A stretch of DNA of 64,000 nucleotides from Streptomyces fragilis (lineage in GTDB: Bacteria; Actinomycetota; Actinomycetes; Streptomycetales; Streptomycetaceae), in the NCBI RefSeq assembly GCF_003112515.1, contig NZ_BEVZ01000002.1, positions 1,798,001-1,862,000 on the forward strand. The letters run 5' to 3'. Below, piece by piece: positions 16,821-25,785 of this stretch (positions are counted from its first letter, which is position 1; every line of letters begins with the position of its first letter). A model generated the notes under the pieces. The model was not told where the DNA came from. It saw only the letters and a list, made by a program, of their open reading frames with translations, and ran no database searches. The translations under genes were made by a program, and so were the position numbers.

Positions 16821-18080
16821 GTGAGACGTCGTCCGCTCGCCCTCATGGCCGTCTGCGCCGCCCTGACGACCACCGCCGCCTGCGGGATGCTGTCCGGCGG
16901 GCCGGGCCGTGAGACGGTCACCGTCTGGCTGATGAAGGGGACCGCCTCCGCGGACTTCCTGCGCCGCTTCACCGCCGCCTTCGAGGCGGACCACCCGGAC
17001 ACCCGGCTGGACATCCGCATCCAGGAGTGGACCGGCATCGGCCCCAAGGTCCAGGCCGCGATGGACCCCGAGGAGAACCCCGGAGGGCCGGACGTCATTG
17101 AGGTCGGCAACACCCAGGTGCCGCAGTACGTGGAGGGGCAGCTCTTCGACCTGACCCTGGAGGCCGTGCGCGACTGGGGCGTCGACGACTGCCTGCCGGG
17201 CCTCGCGGATCCTGGCCGCGACCGCAACCAGCAGTACGGGATCCCCTGGTACGCGGCCAACCGGGTGGTGGTCTACCGCAAGGACCTCTTCGAGGAGGCC
17301 GGTGTCACCCCGCCCCGCACCCGCGAGGAATGGCTGGAGGTGACCCGGCGGCTGGACTCCACGGGCAGTCAGGGCATCTACCTGGCCGGCCAGGACTGGT
17401 ACACGCTGGCCGGCTTCATCTGGGACGAGGGCGGCGACCTCGCCGTCGAACGCACCAGCTCCTGGGAGGGGGCCCTGCACACCCCAGAGGCCCTGCGGGG
17501 CATGGAGTTCTACCGGCAGCTGCACGCGCTGGGCGAGGGCCCGGCCGACGCCGACGAGGAACACCCTCCGCAGGCCGGCGTCTTCGCCGAGGGGCGGACG
17601 GCGCAGATCATCGCGGTGCCGGGCGTGGTGCAGACCGTCCTCGCCGAGAACCCCGGGCTGAAGGACAAGATCGGCTACTTCCCCGTCCCGGGCAAGGACG
17701 CGGACCGGCCCGGCGCCGTCTTCACCGGCGGATCCGACCTCATCGTCCCGCGCAACACCGACCAGGCCGGCCGGGCCATCGACGTCATCGGGGCGCTGGT
17801 GAGCGAGAAGTGGGCCACCGACCTCGCCCGCACCATGAACTACGTCCCCAACAAGGAGAAGCTGGCCGGCGCCGTCGCCGACAACCCGGGCGTGGCGGCG
17901 ATGGCCGAGGGCGCCGCGCAGGGGCGCGCCACCCCGTCCACGCCCGAGTGGGCCGAGGTGGAGGCCGACAATCCCATCAAGCGGTACATGACGGCGGTCC
18001 TCGAGGGCGGCGACGCCCGCCGCGAGGCCGAGAAGGCGTCGGAGCACATCACCGAGGTCCTGAACCCGGTCTACGGCTGA
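16821..18080 (+). CDS. DasA-like sugar ABC transporter substrate-binding lipoprotein
   Basis: Extracellular solute-binding lipoprotein of 419 aa, family 1. Signal peptide with lipobox TTAAC (lipidated Cys21), then VTVWLMKGTASADFLRRF and the stretch QEWTGIGPKVQAAM with EVGNTQVPQY, which closely parallels my memory of DasA, the chitobiose-binding protein of Streptomyces; IPWYAANRVVVY also fits. Binding of an N-acetylglucosamine oligomer is therefore likely. GTG 16821 follows AGGAA at six bases. No permease genes accompany it, so it must use transporters encoded elsewhere or be a sensor or decoy. Regulated presumably through the two upstream palindromes. Confidence 0.85.
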   Translation: MRRRPLALMAVCAALTTTAACGMLSGGPGRETVTVWLMKGTASADFLRRFTAAFEADHPDTRLDIRIQEWTGIGPKVQAAMDPEENPGGPDVIEVGNTQVPQYVEGQLFDLTLEAVRDWGVDDCLPGLADPGRDRNQQYGIPWYAANRVVVYRKDLFEEAGVTPPRTREEWLEVTRRLDSTGSQGIYLAGQDWYTLAGFIWDEGGDLAVERTSSWEGALHTPEALRGMEFYRQLHALGEGPADADEEHPPQAGVFAEGRTAQIIAVPGVVQTVLAENPGLKDKIGYFPVPGKDADRPGAVFTGGSDLIVPRNTDQAGRAIDVIGALVSEKWATDLARTMNYVPNKEKLAGAVADNPGVAAMAEGAAQGRATPSTPEWAEVEADNPIKRYMTAVLEGGDARREAEKASEHITEVLNPVYG

Positions 18081-18136
18081 GGCGCCACCCGTCGGGTCCG
18101 AGCCGGCCCGTGCCGCTCGGGCCCGCCGCGGCCACG

Positions 18137-19099
18137 TCAGGACACCACGCCCAGCCAGAGGGCGAACCGGCCCTCACGGTCCGTCCACCCGTGGGCGACC
18201 TCCATCCCCACGGCCGCGAGTTCCGCCCGCACCCCCTCGGGGCGGAACTTCGCGGAGATCTCCGTGCGGATCTCCTCGCCCTCGGCGAGGTCGACGACCA
18301 GGTCGACGCCCGGGATCTTCACGGTCTGCGCCTCCCGCGCCCGCAGCCGCATCTCGATCCACTCGGCCTCCGCGTTCCACACCGCCACGTGGGCGAACAG
18401 CTCGGGCCGAAAGTCCGCGCCCAGCTCGCGGTTGACCACCCGCAGCACGTTCCGGTTGAACTCCGCGGTCACCTGCGCCGCGTCGTCGTACGCGCGGACC
18501 AGCACCCGTTCGTCCTTCACCAGGTCGGTCCCCAGCAGCAGCGCGTCACCGGGAGACAGCGACTCCCGCACGGAGGCGAGGAAACGGGAGCGCTCCGCGG
18601 GCTCCAGGTTGCCCACGGTCCCGCCGAGGAAGGCCACCAGCCGCGGGCCGGGCCCCTCGGGCAGTGCGACGTGCCCGGTGAAGTCCGCCACCACGGCGTG
18701 CACGTCCAGCCGCGGCAGCCGCTCGGCGAGCTCCTCGCCCGCCCCCCTCAGCGCGCTCTCGCTCACGTCCACCGGCACGTACAGTTCCAGGTCCGGCATG
18801 GCGTCCAGCAGCAGCCGCGTCTTCTCCGAGGATCCCGAACCCAGCTCCACCAGCGTCCGGGCCCCGGAGAACCGGGCGATCTCCGCCGACCGGTGGGTGA
18901 GGATCTCCCGCTCGGCACGCGTCGGGTAGTACTCCGGCAGCCGCGTGATCTCGTCGAAGAGTTCGCTGCCGCGCGCGTCGTAGAACCATCGCGGCGGCAG
19001 CGACCGCGGCCGGCTGCCCAGCCCGGCGAGGACGTCGGCACGCAGCGACGCCAGGGCGGCGTCCTCGGCCAGGGTGCGGGTGATGCGGAACGGGCTCAC
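18137..19099 (-). CDS. egtD: L-histidine N-alpha-methyltransferase (ergothioneine)
   Basis: Trimethylates histidine to hercynine with S-adenosylmethionine, the first step of ergothioneine synthesis. 320 aa, as usual. AdoMet-binding LVELGSGSSEKTRLLL lies near residue 88; histidine-binding features are seen in LPEYYPTRAE (Tyr), FLGGTVGNLEP (Asn) and RTEISAKF (Glu and Ser), matching residues described for Mycobacterium EgtD. GTG 19099 has AAGGAG eight bases upstream. It is the last gene of egtABCD, 12 bp after egtC. Confidence 0.95.
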   Translation of the reverse strand: MSPFRITRTLAEDAALASLRADVLAGLGSRPRSLPPRWFYDARGSELFDEITRLPEYYPTRAEREILTHRSAEIARFSGARTLVELGSGSSEKTRLLLDAMPDLELYVPVDVSESALRGAGEELAERLPRLDVHAVVADFTGHVALPEGPGPRLVAFLGGTVGNLEPAERSRFLASVRESLSPGDALLLGTDLVKDERVLVRAYDDAAQVTAEFNRNVLRVVNRELGADFRPELFAHVAVWNAEAEWIEMRLRAREAQTVKIPGVDLVVDLAEGEEIRTEISAKFRPEGVRAELAAVGMEVAHGWTDREGRFALWLGVVS

Positions 19100-19111
19100 G
19101 GGCTTGCTCCT

Positions 19112-19909
19112 TCAACGGTGCGGGCTCCGGACGTCCGCGCCGGCCGGGGGCCGGAGGCCGCCGGAGCCGTCCAGCGGGGTGAGCAGCACATCGGTGCGGG
19201 TGGCCGCGAGCAGCGTCCGGTCCGGGACCTCCCGCCACCGGGGGTCGTCGTCGTACGGCTCGGACGCCACGACGGTGGGGCCGCCCGGCTCGGCCAGGTA
19301 CCACAGGGTGTCCCCCCACGCCGTGGCGGCGATCGTGTCGCCGCCGGTGAGCAGCAGGTTGAGCCGCGAGCCGGGCGCGGCGGCCGCCACGTCCGCGACC
19401 GCCGCGGCCAGCGCCCGCCCGGCCTCCTCCCCGGCCCGCAGCCGGTGCAGGACCAGGGCCCAGACGAACGCCGAGTCGGTGCGCGCCTCCAGCTCCAGGA
19501 GCCGGGCCGGCGGCAGCCGCGCGGTGAGCGCGGCCATCGAACCGGGCCAGCCGGAGACCGCCCCGTTGTGGCTGAACAGCCACCGCCCGGCGGCGAACGG
19601 CGCGGCGGCCGCCTCCCCGTCGGCGCCCGCCTCGGTGGCGTCCCGCACGGCCGCCAGCACCGCCCCGGAGCGCACCACCCGTGCCAGGTCGGCGAACGAG
19701 GGGTCCGCCCACACCGGCCCGGACCTGCGGTACCGGGCGGGGACCGGGTCGCCGGGTGCGTACCAGCCCACCCCGAAGCCGTCCGCGTTGACCGTTCCGT
19801 AGCGCTGCCGGCGCGGCTCCCAGGACTGCCGGAACAGGCTGTGCGGCGGATCGACCAGCACCCGCCCCAGCGGCGCCCGGGGCCCCAGGTAGGCGAGGTG
19901 CCGGCACAT
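19112..19909 (-). CDS. egtC: gamma-glutamyl-hercynylcysteine sulfoxide hydrolase
   Basis: Class II glutamine amidotransferase-type Ntn hydrolase, 265 aa, that removes the glutamyl group from the EgtB product. The start MCRHLAYLG exposes the nucleophile Cys2 after Met removal; NADGFGVGWY and FSHNGAVSGWPG are typical of the family. Its ATG overlaps the egtB stop, showing coupled translation. No EgtE-type PLP lyase gene follows; the last step must be encoded elsewhere, as in other Streptomyces. Confidence 0.94.
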   Translation of the reverse strand: MCRHLAYLGPRAPLGRVLVDPPHSLFRQSWEPRRQRYGTVNADGFGVGWYAPGDPVPARYRRSGPVWADPSFADLARVVRSGAVLAAVRDATEAGADGEAAAAPFAAGRWLFSHNGAVSGWPGSMAALTARLPPARLLELEARTDSAFVWALVLHRLRAGEEAGRALAAAVADVAAAAPGSRLNLLLTGGDTIAATAWGDTLWYLAEPGGPTVVASEPYDDDPRWREVPDRTLLAATRTDVLLTPLDGSGGLRPPAGADVRSPHR

Positions 19910-21318
19910 CAGACGGCGCCCTCGCCGAACGGGCCGCCCGGCGGGACGCCGTCCCCGGGCACCGGCCGCTCCGCGCGTGCCGACCGCGCGGTGCGGAAGC
20001 CGGAGAAGATCTGCCGCCGCACCGGGTAGTCCCAGTTGCGGAACGTCCCCCGGCAGGCCACCGGGTCCACCGCGAACGAACCGCCGCGCAGGACCTTGTA
20101 CTTGGAGCCGAAGAACACCTCGGAGTACTCCGGGTAGGGGAAGGCGGAGAAACCCGGGTAGGGGAGGAAGTCGTTCGCCGTCCACTCCCACACGTCGCCG
20201 ATCAACTGCCCGACGCCCAGCGGGGACCGGCCGGCCGGGTAACTGCCCGCGGGCGCCGGACGCAGGTGCCGCTGACCGAGGTTGGCGCGCTCCTCGGACG
20301 GGTCCTCGTCACCCCAGGGGTACCGGCGGGAGCGGCCGGTGGCGGGATCGTGCCGGGCCGCCTTCTCCCACTCCGCCTCCGTCGGCAGCCGCCGCCCCGC
20401 CCACCGGGCGTAGGCGTCCGCCTCGTACCAGCTCACGTGGACCACCGGCTCGTCTGGCGGGACCGGCTCCGTCCTGCCGAACCGCCGCCGCAGCCACTGC
20501 CCGCCCTCCCGCCGCCAGAACAACGGGGCCCGCACGCCCTGGGAGCGCAGCCGGGCGAAGCCCTCCGGACGCCACCAGCGGGGCCGGTGGTAGCCGCCGT
20601 CCTCCATGAAGGCGAGGAAGGCCGCGTTGGTGACCGGGGCGGTGTCCAGGTGGAACGGCGCCACCTCCACCACGTGCGCGGGCCGTTCGTTGTCCAGCGC
20701 CCACGGCTCGTCGGACGTCCCCATCACGAACGGTCCGCCGGGGACCAGGACCTCGGCGGGCCCCCGATGCGCCGGCGCCGGATCCGGGTCGGCAGCGCTC
20801 AGCACGGCGGGGCCGCGCCGCAGCTGGTGGGTGATCAGCATCGTCTCGTCGTGCTGCTGCTCGTGCTGCGCGACCATGCCGTAGGCGAACGCCGCGTCGA
20901 CGAGCGGCGACCCGTCGAGCGAGGCCGCGTCCAGCAGGTCCATGACCCGGCCGCGGACCTCGGCGGCGTAGCGCCTGGCCTCGTCGGGCGACAGCAGCGG
21001 CAGCGACGGCCGCTCCGCGCGCGGGTGCTCGAAGGCGTCGTACAGGCCGTCGATCTCCGGCCGCAGCGCCTCGTGCCCGCCCACCGCGCGCAGCAGCCAC
21101 TGCTCCTCCTGGTTGCCGACGTGCGCCAGGTCCCACACCAGTGGCGACATCAACGGGGAGTGCTGGGCGGTCAGTTCGTGGTCCTCCACGCAGGAGGTCA
21201 GCAGGGCGGTGCGCTCCCGGGCCGCCGCCAGGGCCTTCGCCGCGCGCTCCCGGGCAGCCTCGGCTGAACCGGCGCCGCCTGCCGTGCCGCCGGTGCCGCC
21301 GGTCGTGCCGTCGGTCAT
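19909..21318 (-). CDS. egtB: hercynine oxygenase (iron-dependent sulfoxide synthase)
   Basis: Non-heme iron enzyme of 469 aa that joins gamma-glutamylcysteine to hercynine with O2. The N-terminal DinB-like helical domain supplies the iron ligands His66 (WDLAHVGNQEE), His152 and His156 (QHEQQHDETM). The C-terminal formylglycine-generating-enzyme-like domain is recognised by LVPGGPFVMGT, WEWTANDFLPYPGF and VLRGGSF. An N-terminal Gly/Thr-rich tail of about 18 residues is non-conserved, so a start slightly downstream is conceivable. Overlaps both egtA (ATGA at 21315-21318) and egtC. Confidence 0.95.
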   Translation of the reverse strand: MTDGTTGGTGGTAGGAGSAEAARERAAKALAAARERTALLTSCVEDHELTAQHSPLMSPLVWDLAHVGNQEEQWLLRAVGGHEALRPEIDGLYDAFEHPRAERPSLPLLSPDEARRYAAEVRGRVMDLLDAASLDGSPLVDAAFAYGMVAQHEQQHDETMLITHQLRRGPAVLSAADPDPAPAHRGPAEVLVPGGPFVMGTSDEPWALDNERPAHVVEVAPFHLDTAPVTNAAFLAFMEDGGYHRPRWWRPEGFARLRSQGVRAPLFWRREGGQWLRRRFGRTEPVPPDEPVVHVSWYEADAYARWAGRRLPTEAEWEKAARHDPATGRSRRYPWGDEDPSEERANLGQRHLRPAPAGSYPAGRSPLGVGQLIGDVWEWTANDFLPYPGFSAFPYPEYSEVFFGSKYKVLRGGSFAVDPVACRGTFRNWDYPVRRQIFSGFRTARSARAERPVPGDGVPPGGPFGEGAV

Positions 21319-22607
21319 GAGGAGAGCTCCTTCCCCTGCCGCAGGGCGTCCAGCAGGTCGTCGGCCGGACATCGCCCGCGGGCGACGTACCGCTCGGTGA
21401 ACTCCCCGACCGCGTCGATCACCGCGGTGCCGGCCCCCAGCCGGGGCAACGCCTCCAGCGCGGCCGCGAAACAGACGGCGGCGGCCTCCCGCAGCTCCGG
21501 GTCGGCCAGGGCGTGCCGGGCCGCGCCGGTCCACAGCGGATTGTGCGGCGCGGGCAGCGGCCCGCACCGCTCGGCGAGCGGCTTCACGGCACGGAAGGCG
21601 GTCTCGGCGGCGGCCAGGTCGTCGAAGAGCGCCGCCGCGACGGCGAGGGGCACGGTCCAGCCGTCCTCGCCCGGCTGGGCGTCGAGCATCCGCAGCTCGA
21701 GGAAACCGCGGGGCCGCACCGGCGGGAACAGCGTGGTCAGGTGGTACTCGAGGTCCTCCCGCCGCGGTCCCTGCCCGCTCGCCGCGCCCTGGCGCAGCCA
21801 GTCGCGGAAGGTCGTCCCGTCGGGCACCTCCCACGGGCCGACGGTCCGGCGGCGGCACATCAGCTCCGCGTCCAGTACGTGCCGCGTCCAGGCCGCGCGG
21901 GGCTCCGCGTCCAGCGGGGGACCACCGGCCCGTGCCGCGCCGATCTCCGCCCACCGCAACTGCCGGGTGGACCGCCAGCCGGTGGCGCGCCGCTCGACCA
22001 CGGGGGAGTGGGCGAAGGCGGCCAGCAGCACCGCGCCCAGCAGGTGCGACATCCGCCAGCGCCGCACGTGCCCCAGCGGGCCCGGCTCCTCGAACCCGGC
22101 GTCCAGGTTGACCTGGACCGACGCCGAGGTGCACATCATGGCCCGGCCGGCCGGACCCGCCCGGTCCAGGCTGCGCTCCATCGCGTCGTACCGGGGCTCC
22201 CGCAGGAAGCGTCGCGGCGCCTGCCAGGGGTCCAGCCCCATGCCCGCCAGTGTCAGGCCCTTCTCCCGCAGCATGGACCGCACCGTCGCGAGGTCGGCGC
22301 GCATGGTCTCCACGCACTCGCTCAGCGAGGCCGCGGGCCGGGAGCTCAGCTCGATCTGGCCGCCCGGCTCCGCGGTCAGGAGCGAGCGCACCGGCAGCCC
22401 GGGCAGCGCCGCGTGCGCCGCCTCCAGCCGCTCGGGAGCGACGGTGGTGCGTGGATCCTCCAGGTCGTGGACCAGCCATTCCAGTTCCACGCCGAGCAGC
22501 CGCGGCGGACCGGTCCTGAAGCAGATGCCGTGGACCAGCGCCTCGGCGCCGGCCTCGGACAGCACTTCTCCGGGCCGCGCCGCCGCCGTCCCTGTCGCCT
22601 CGGACAT
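21315..22607 (-). CDS. egtA: glutamate-cysteine ligase, ergothioneine type
   Basis: ATP-dependent gamma-glutamylcysteine synthetase of 430 aa supplying the sulfur donor for EgtB. Family features include GVELEWLVHD, GGQIELSSRP, MMCTSASVQVNLD and RGFLELRMLDAQP, all glutamate- or metal-binding segments of the GCS2 family. ATG 22607 has AGGAGGGAG at proper spacing; the upstream open frame to 22739 is rejected. First gene of the egtABCD operon, in which all junctions except egtC-egtD overlap. Confidence 0.94.
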   Translation of the reverse strand: MSEATGTAAARPGEVLSEAGAEALVHGICFRTGPPRLLGVELEWLVHDLEDPRTTVAPERLEAAHAALPGLPVRSLLTAEPGGQIELSSRPAASLSECVETMRADLATVRSMLREKGLTLAGMGLDPWQAPRRFLREPRYDAMERSLDRAGPAGRAMMCTSASVQVNLDAGFEEPGPLGHVRRWRMSHLLGAVLLAAFAHSPVVERRATGWRSTRQLRWAEIGAARAGGPPLDAEPRAAWTRHVLDAELMCRRRTVGPWEVPDGTTFRDWLRQGAASGQGPRREDLEYHLTTLFPPVRPRGFLELRMLDAQPGEDGWTVPLAVAAALFDDLAAAETAFRAVKPLAERCGPLPAPHNPLWTGAARHALADPELREAAAVCFAAALEALPRLGAGTAVIDAVGEFTERYVARGRCPADDLLDALRQGKELSS

Positions 22608-22938
22608 GCCGGGGTTCTCCCTCCTGAGAGAGTCGACGCCGCTGGCCTCCCACCCAAGACCCTGACACGGAAGGACACAAGGGCGCACCTCGGGAGCCAG
22701 GGGGCGGGAGCGGGCGCAGGTGGCCGGAATCACGCTCACGGACCGCTAACAGCAAGAAGCGGCGCGCGTCACGGAGTGATCGGCGGGGTGGCACCGAGCG
22801 GGTCCGGCGCTGAGAGGGCCCGGCGCCGAGCGGGGGTGGTGCCGAGCGGGGCCGCGCAGAGCGGGGGAGGGCCGGACGCGCGGGAGGGCCGGGCCCCGGG
22901 GGCACCCCGGCCGGCCCGGCCCTCCCGCGACGTCGCTG
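22608..22938. other. intergenic region upstream of egtABCD
   Basis: A 331-bp spacer. The egtA-proximal part must hold the operon promoter, which I cannot place confidently. The middle (about 22780-22870) is low-complexity G-rich DNA with repeated CCGAGCGGG-like words. The far end holds the terminator of the next gene (separate entry). No credible gene. Confidence 0.5.
22880..22928 (-). terminator. nested intrinsic terminator
   Basis: A 16-bp perfect stem (22880-22895 with 22913-22928) encloses a second 6-bp stem (CCGGGG-GCA-CCCCGG, 22896-22910). It directly follows the stop of the DUF1801 gene. Confidence 0.8.
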
Positions 22939-23400
22939 TCAGCCCGCGGCGGCCCCGCGGACCAGTTCGGCGAGCCGCGCCTCGATCTCGTCCGTGAGCC
23001 GGGTCAACGCGTACGCGGTCGGCCAGAAAGCGCCGTCGTCCAGGGCGGCCACGTCGCTGAAGCCGAACTCCGCGTAACGGGAGCCGAACTTCCCGGCGGC
23101 CTTGAAGAAGCAGAGCACCTTGCCGCCCTTGGAGTACGCGGGCATGCCGTACCAGAGCCGGGGGGCGAGCTCCGGGGCGGCCTCGCGGACGATCTCGTGG
23201 ACACGGGTGGCGAGGAGCCGGTCGGCCTCGTCCATCTCCGCGATCTTCGCGAGGACCTCGGCCTCGGGGTCGGCCTTGGCGCCGCCGCGGCGCGAGCCCT
23301 TGCGGACCTCCTTGGCGCGTTCCTTCATCGCGGCGATCTCCTCCGCGGTGAAACCCTCCTGCGCCTCGTCCACCGTGACCGCCGCTCGTGTGCTCTTCAT
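22939..23400 (-). CDS. DUF1801 domain protein
   Basis: Soluble 153-aa protein with a helical, Lys/Glu-rich N-terminus (residues 1-55) and a DUF1801 domain (about 60-150): VHEIVREAAPELAPRLWYGM, FGFSDVAAL and LTDEIEARLAELV. Members have a small alpha/beta fold related to YdhG/FraC-type iron-chaperone proteins; the biochemical role is not settled. The start ATG 23400 follows GAGGGGA. Own promoter presumed; terminator downstream. Confidence 0.85.
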   Translation of the reverse strand: MKSTRAAVTVDEAQEGFTAEEIAAMKERAKEVRKGSRRGGAKADPEAEVLAKIAEMDEADRLLATRVHEIVREAAPELAPRLWYGMPAYSKGGKVLCFFKAAGKFGSRYAEFGFSDVAALDDGAFWPTAYALTRLTDEIEARLAELVRGAAAG

Positions 23401-23521
23401 CGCGTTCCCCTCTCGCGCCGCCTCGCCGGGACCACCGGTGTGCCGGGTCCTCCGTGCCGCTGTGTCTCTCACGCTAGGCGCGCGGGGTGCGCGGTGGCTT
23501 CTCGAAAACTGACCGGTCCGC

Positions 23522-23932
23522 TCAGCGGATCTCCTTCACCCGGATCAGGTTGCCCGCGGGATCGCGGAAGGCGCAGTCCCGCATCCCGTAGGGCTGCTCC
23601 GTCGGCTCCTGCACGACCTCCCCGCCGCCCGCCCTGACCTTGTCGAAGACGGCGTCGAGCTGACGGGTGGCCAGCAGGATCCAGCCGAAGGTGCCCTTGG
23701 CCATCATCTCGGCGATGGTGCGCCGTTCGGCGTCCGTGACGCCCGGGTCGGCGCCGGGGGGAGCCAGCAGGACGGAGGTGTCCGGCTGCCCGGGGGGACC
23801 GACGGTGATCCAGCGCATCCTGCCCTCCCCGACGTCTCCGCGGACCTCGAAACCGAGGAGGTCGCGGTAGAAGGCCAGGGAGGCTTCGGGGTCGTCGTGC
23901 GGGAGCGACGCGGTGTTGATGCTGAGGTCCAT
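23522..23932 (-). CDS. glyoxalase/bleomycin-resistance-type VOC protein
   Basis: Vicinal-oxygen-chelate fold protein of 136 aa. Two beta-alpha-beta-beta-beta modules: the first begins LSINTASLPHDDPEASLAFY, the second GWILLATRQLDAVFDKV and ends CAFRDPAGNLIRVKEI. A Glu and His in metal positions fit the superfamily, but substrate (dioxygenase, isomerase or drug binding) cannot be assigned. TACGGT ends six bases before ATG 23932 with no Shine-Dalgarno, so the message may be leaderless. Confidence 0.87.
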   Translation of the reverse strand: MDLSINTASLPHDDPEASLAFYRDLLGFEVRGDVGEGRMRWITVGPPGQPDTSVLLAPPGADPGVTDAERRTIAEMMAKGTFGWILLATRQLDAVFDKVRAGGGEVVQEPTEQPYGMRDCAFRDPAGNLIRVKEIR

Positions 23933-24134
23933 GCCGTCACCGTAGAACGGCCGGACCCGCGCCGCCCGTTGTTCGCCGATCATGCTCGGCCGAGCGCCAC
24001 GGGCGGCCTCGGAGGGACGCCGCCGGGGCCTGGGCGGTGCCGGGCCCGGGGCCTGGAGAGCCATGGCGGACCGGGCGCCCGTGGTGGAGCGGACTGTCTG
24101 AGGCGGACCGGCGCGCCCGAGGCGGACCGGAGGT

Positions 24135-24347
24135 TCAGGGAAGCTCGGGGAAGGGTGGAGCGGCCGGGGGCCGGACGCCGTGCCCGGGGCCCCCGCCCTG
24201 CGGCGGACGGCCGGGGTGGACCTGGGGCGGAGGGCCGAGCAGCGGCGTGAGGCTGCGGTGTATGCGCTCGGCCTCACCCCGCACCTGGACGGGGATGTCG
24301 CCGCGCTCGGCGACGAGGCGGTTGTAGATGGGCGTTTCCTGGAACAC
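24135..24347 (-). CDS. small hypothetical protein, 70 aa
   Basis: Possible gene with a conserved-looking N-terminus (FQETPIYNRLVAERGDIPVQ then VRGEAERIHRSL) followed by a Pro/Gly-rich tail. I believe this N-terminal sequence recurs among Streptomyces hypotheticals, from memory. The start is GTG 24347; only a weak purine stretch precedes it. No domain, signal peptide or membrane segment. Confidence 0.5.
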   Translation of the reverse strand: MFQETPIYNRLVAERGDIPVQVRGEAERIHRSLTPLLGPPPQVHPGRPPQGGGPGHGVRPPAAPPFPELP

Positions 24348-24746
24348 AGGTCTGCTTTCGTGACGGCCTGGGGCCGGATCCGGGCGGTGTGGGTGCGGCC
24401 GGGCCGGTCACCGGCTCGGCCTGCGTCCCGCGCACCTCGCGCGGGGCGCCGTGCTGGGGGGCGGGACCAGCCTAGGCCGTAGCCGATCTTAGGGGGGTGC
24501 GATCGCGCCGACGCGACCGCCCCCGGGGCCTCCCGAGCGGTGCCGGGCCGCGGTGTGGACCGCGTGACACGGCTCACCGTGCCGACATGGCGGCGCTCAC
24601 CGCGCACCGGACCGGGCATCTGCGCCACCGGTCCGTGGCACCGTGCCGGAACACATCTCCCGCGCCGGGCCGATGAGTTCGCGTGGTGCGGGCGGTCGTA
24701 AGGGATGACAGGCTTCGGCAAACCCGCACGACACAGGAGAGACCGC
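24348..24746. other. intergenic region, no gene recognised
   Basis: A 399-bp spacer between divergent small genes. Open frames here have shadow-like composition. It includes a locally AT-richer stretch near 24475-24500 (taggccgtagccgatcttag) that may hold a promoter, but nothing definite. Confidence 0.4.
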
Positions 24747-24953
24747 ATGAGCGCACCCGTGAAGGGCCCCGCGAGCTACTTCCCCTCCATCGAGAAGAAG
24801 TACGGCCGTCCGATCGCGGAATGGAAGGACCTGATCCGCGCCTCGCCGCTGACCCGGCACATGGAGCTGGTCGCCTGGCTCAAGAGCGAGCACGGCCTCG
24901 GGCACGGCCACGCCAACGCCCTCGTGGCACACACCCTGGCCGAGACCCGCTGA
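24747..24953 (+). CDS. DUF4287 domain protein
   Basis: Small 68-aa protein of the DUF4287 family: GPASYFPSIEKKYGRPIAEW, MELVAWLKSEHGLGHGHANA and LVAHTLAE. The family often occurs alone or fused to DUF5655; function unknown. AGGAGA lies six bases before the ATG. Its last 25 codons overlap, on the opposite strand, the read-through end of the truncated XRE gene at 24880-25785. Confidence 0.85.
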   Translation: MSAPVKGPASYFPSIEKKYGRPIAEWKDLIRASPLTRHMELVAWLKSEHGLGHGHANALVAHTLAETR

Positions 24954-25785
24954 CGGCGCCGGCGGCTCGGGGGACGGGAGGGCCGCCGGTGGTCATGTCC
25001 TGGAGGCCCACCACCTGCAGCAGCCGCAGCCGGTCCTGGGACGCGCTGCCCGGACGTGCGGTGTGCACGACCAGGGAGCGCCGGCGGTCCGGCGTGAGCA
25101 GCACCTCGCAGTCCAGCTCCAGCAGCCCCACCACCGGATGCCGGAACCGTTTGACCGCGGCGCGCGGCACCGCCACCCGGTGGTCGTCCCACAGGCGGGC
25201 GAACTCCGCGCTCCTGGCCCGCAGTTCTGCCGCGAGAGCCGCCGGGCGAGGGTCTCCGGGGTGCGCCGCGGTGACCGCCCGCAGGGCGGCGACCCGGGCG
25301 CGCGCGCGGGCGGGGACGTCCTCGGGCGGGAAGACGTGGCGCGCCCCGGGCTCCAGGAAGAAGGCACGGACCAGGTTGCGCCGCTGCGGGGGACGGGAGG
25401 CGAAGTCCCCCGTCAGCGCCTTCGACACGGCGTTCTGGGTCACCACCTCGCCCCAGTCGGTCAGCACCTGCGCGGGGGCGTCGTGCAGGCGGTCCAGGAC
25501 CAGTTGGAGACCGGGGGGCACGTGCTCCGCCAGGGAGAACACCCTGGGCGGCTCCTCCCCGGCCAGGTGGAAGAGGTGGTCGTGTTCGTCGTCGGTGAGC
25601 CGCAGGGCGCGGGCCAGCGCGGTGAGCGTCTGCCGGGACGGGCGCGGGCCGCGGGCCTGCTCCAAGCGGGTGTGGTAGTCCGCGGACATCCCGGCCAGCG
25701 CGGCCGTCTCCTCCCTGCGCAGCCCGGGCGTCCGCCGGCGCCGCCCGGCGGGCAGGCCGACGTCCGACGGGGCGAGCGGGCGCAG
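24880..25785 (-). pseudogene. XRE-family regulator (MmyB-like), 5'-truncated
   Basis: Remnant of a helix-turn-helix regulator with a C-terminal MmyB-like ligand-binding domain. From the coding 5' side the homology begins abruptly at [11 protein letters not shown], then [38 protein letters not shown] and [13 protein letters not shown], followed by the MmyB-type part ([20 protein letters not shown], ending RLRLLQVVGLQDM). Intact relatives begin with about 20 residues of the MDRxxLAxFLRxRR kind, missing here; upstream the frame runs into an opposite-strand epimerase fragment. There is no start codon with a Shine-Dalgarno at the boundary. The frame also runs about 48 codons past the usual C-terminus. 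Probably non-functional. Confidence 0.7.

Noticed and set aside
25063..25785. Upstream part of the frame leading into the epimerase fragment
   Set aside because: It is the antisense of the XRE gene with no epimerase features; only the part after 25786 resembles a real protein.
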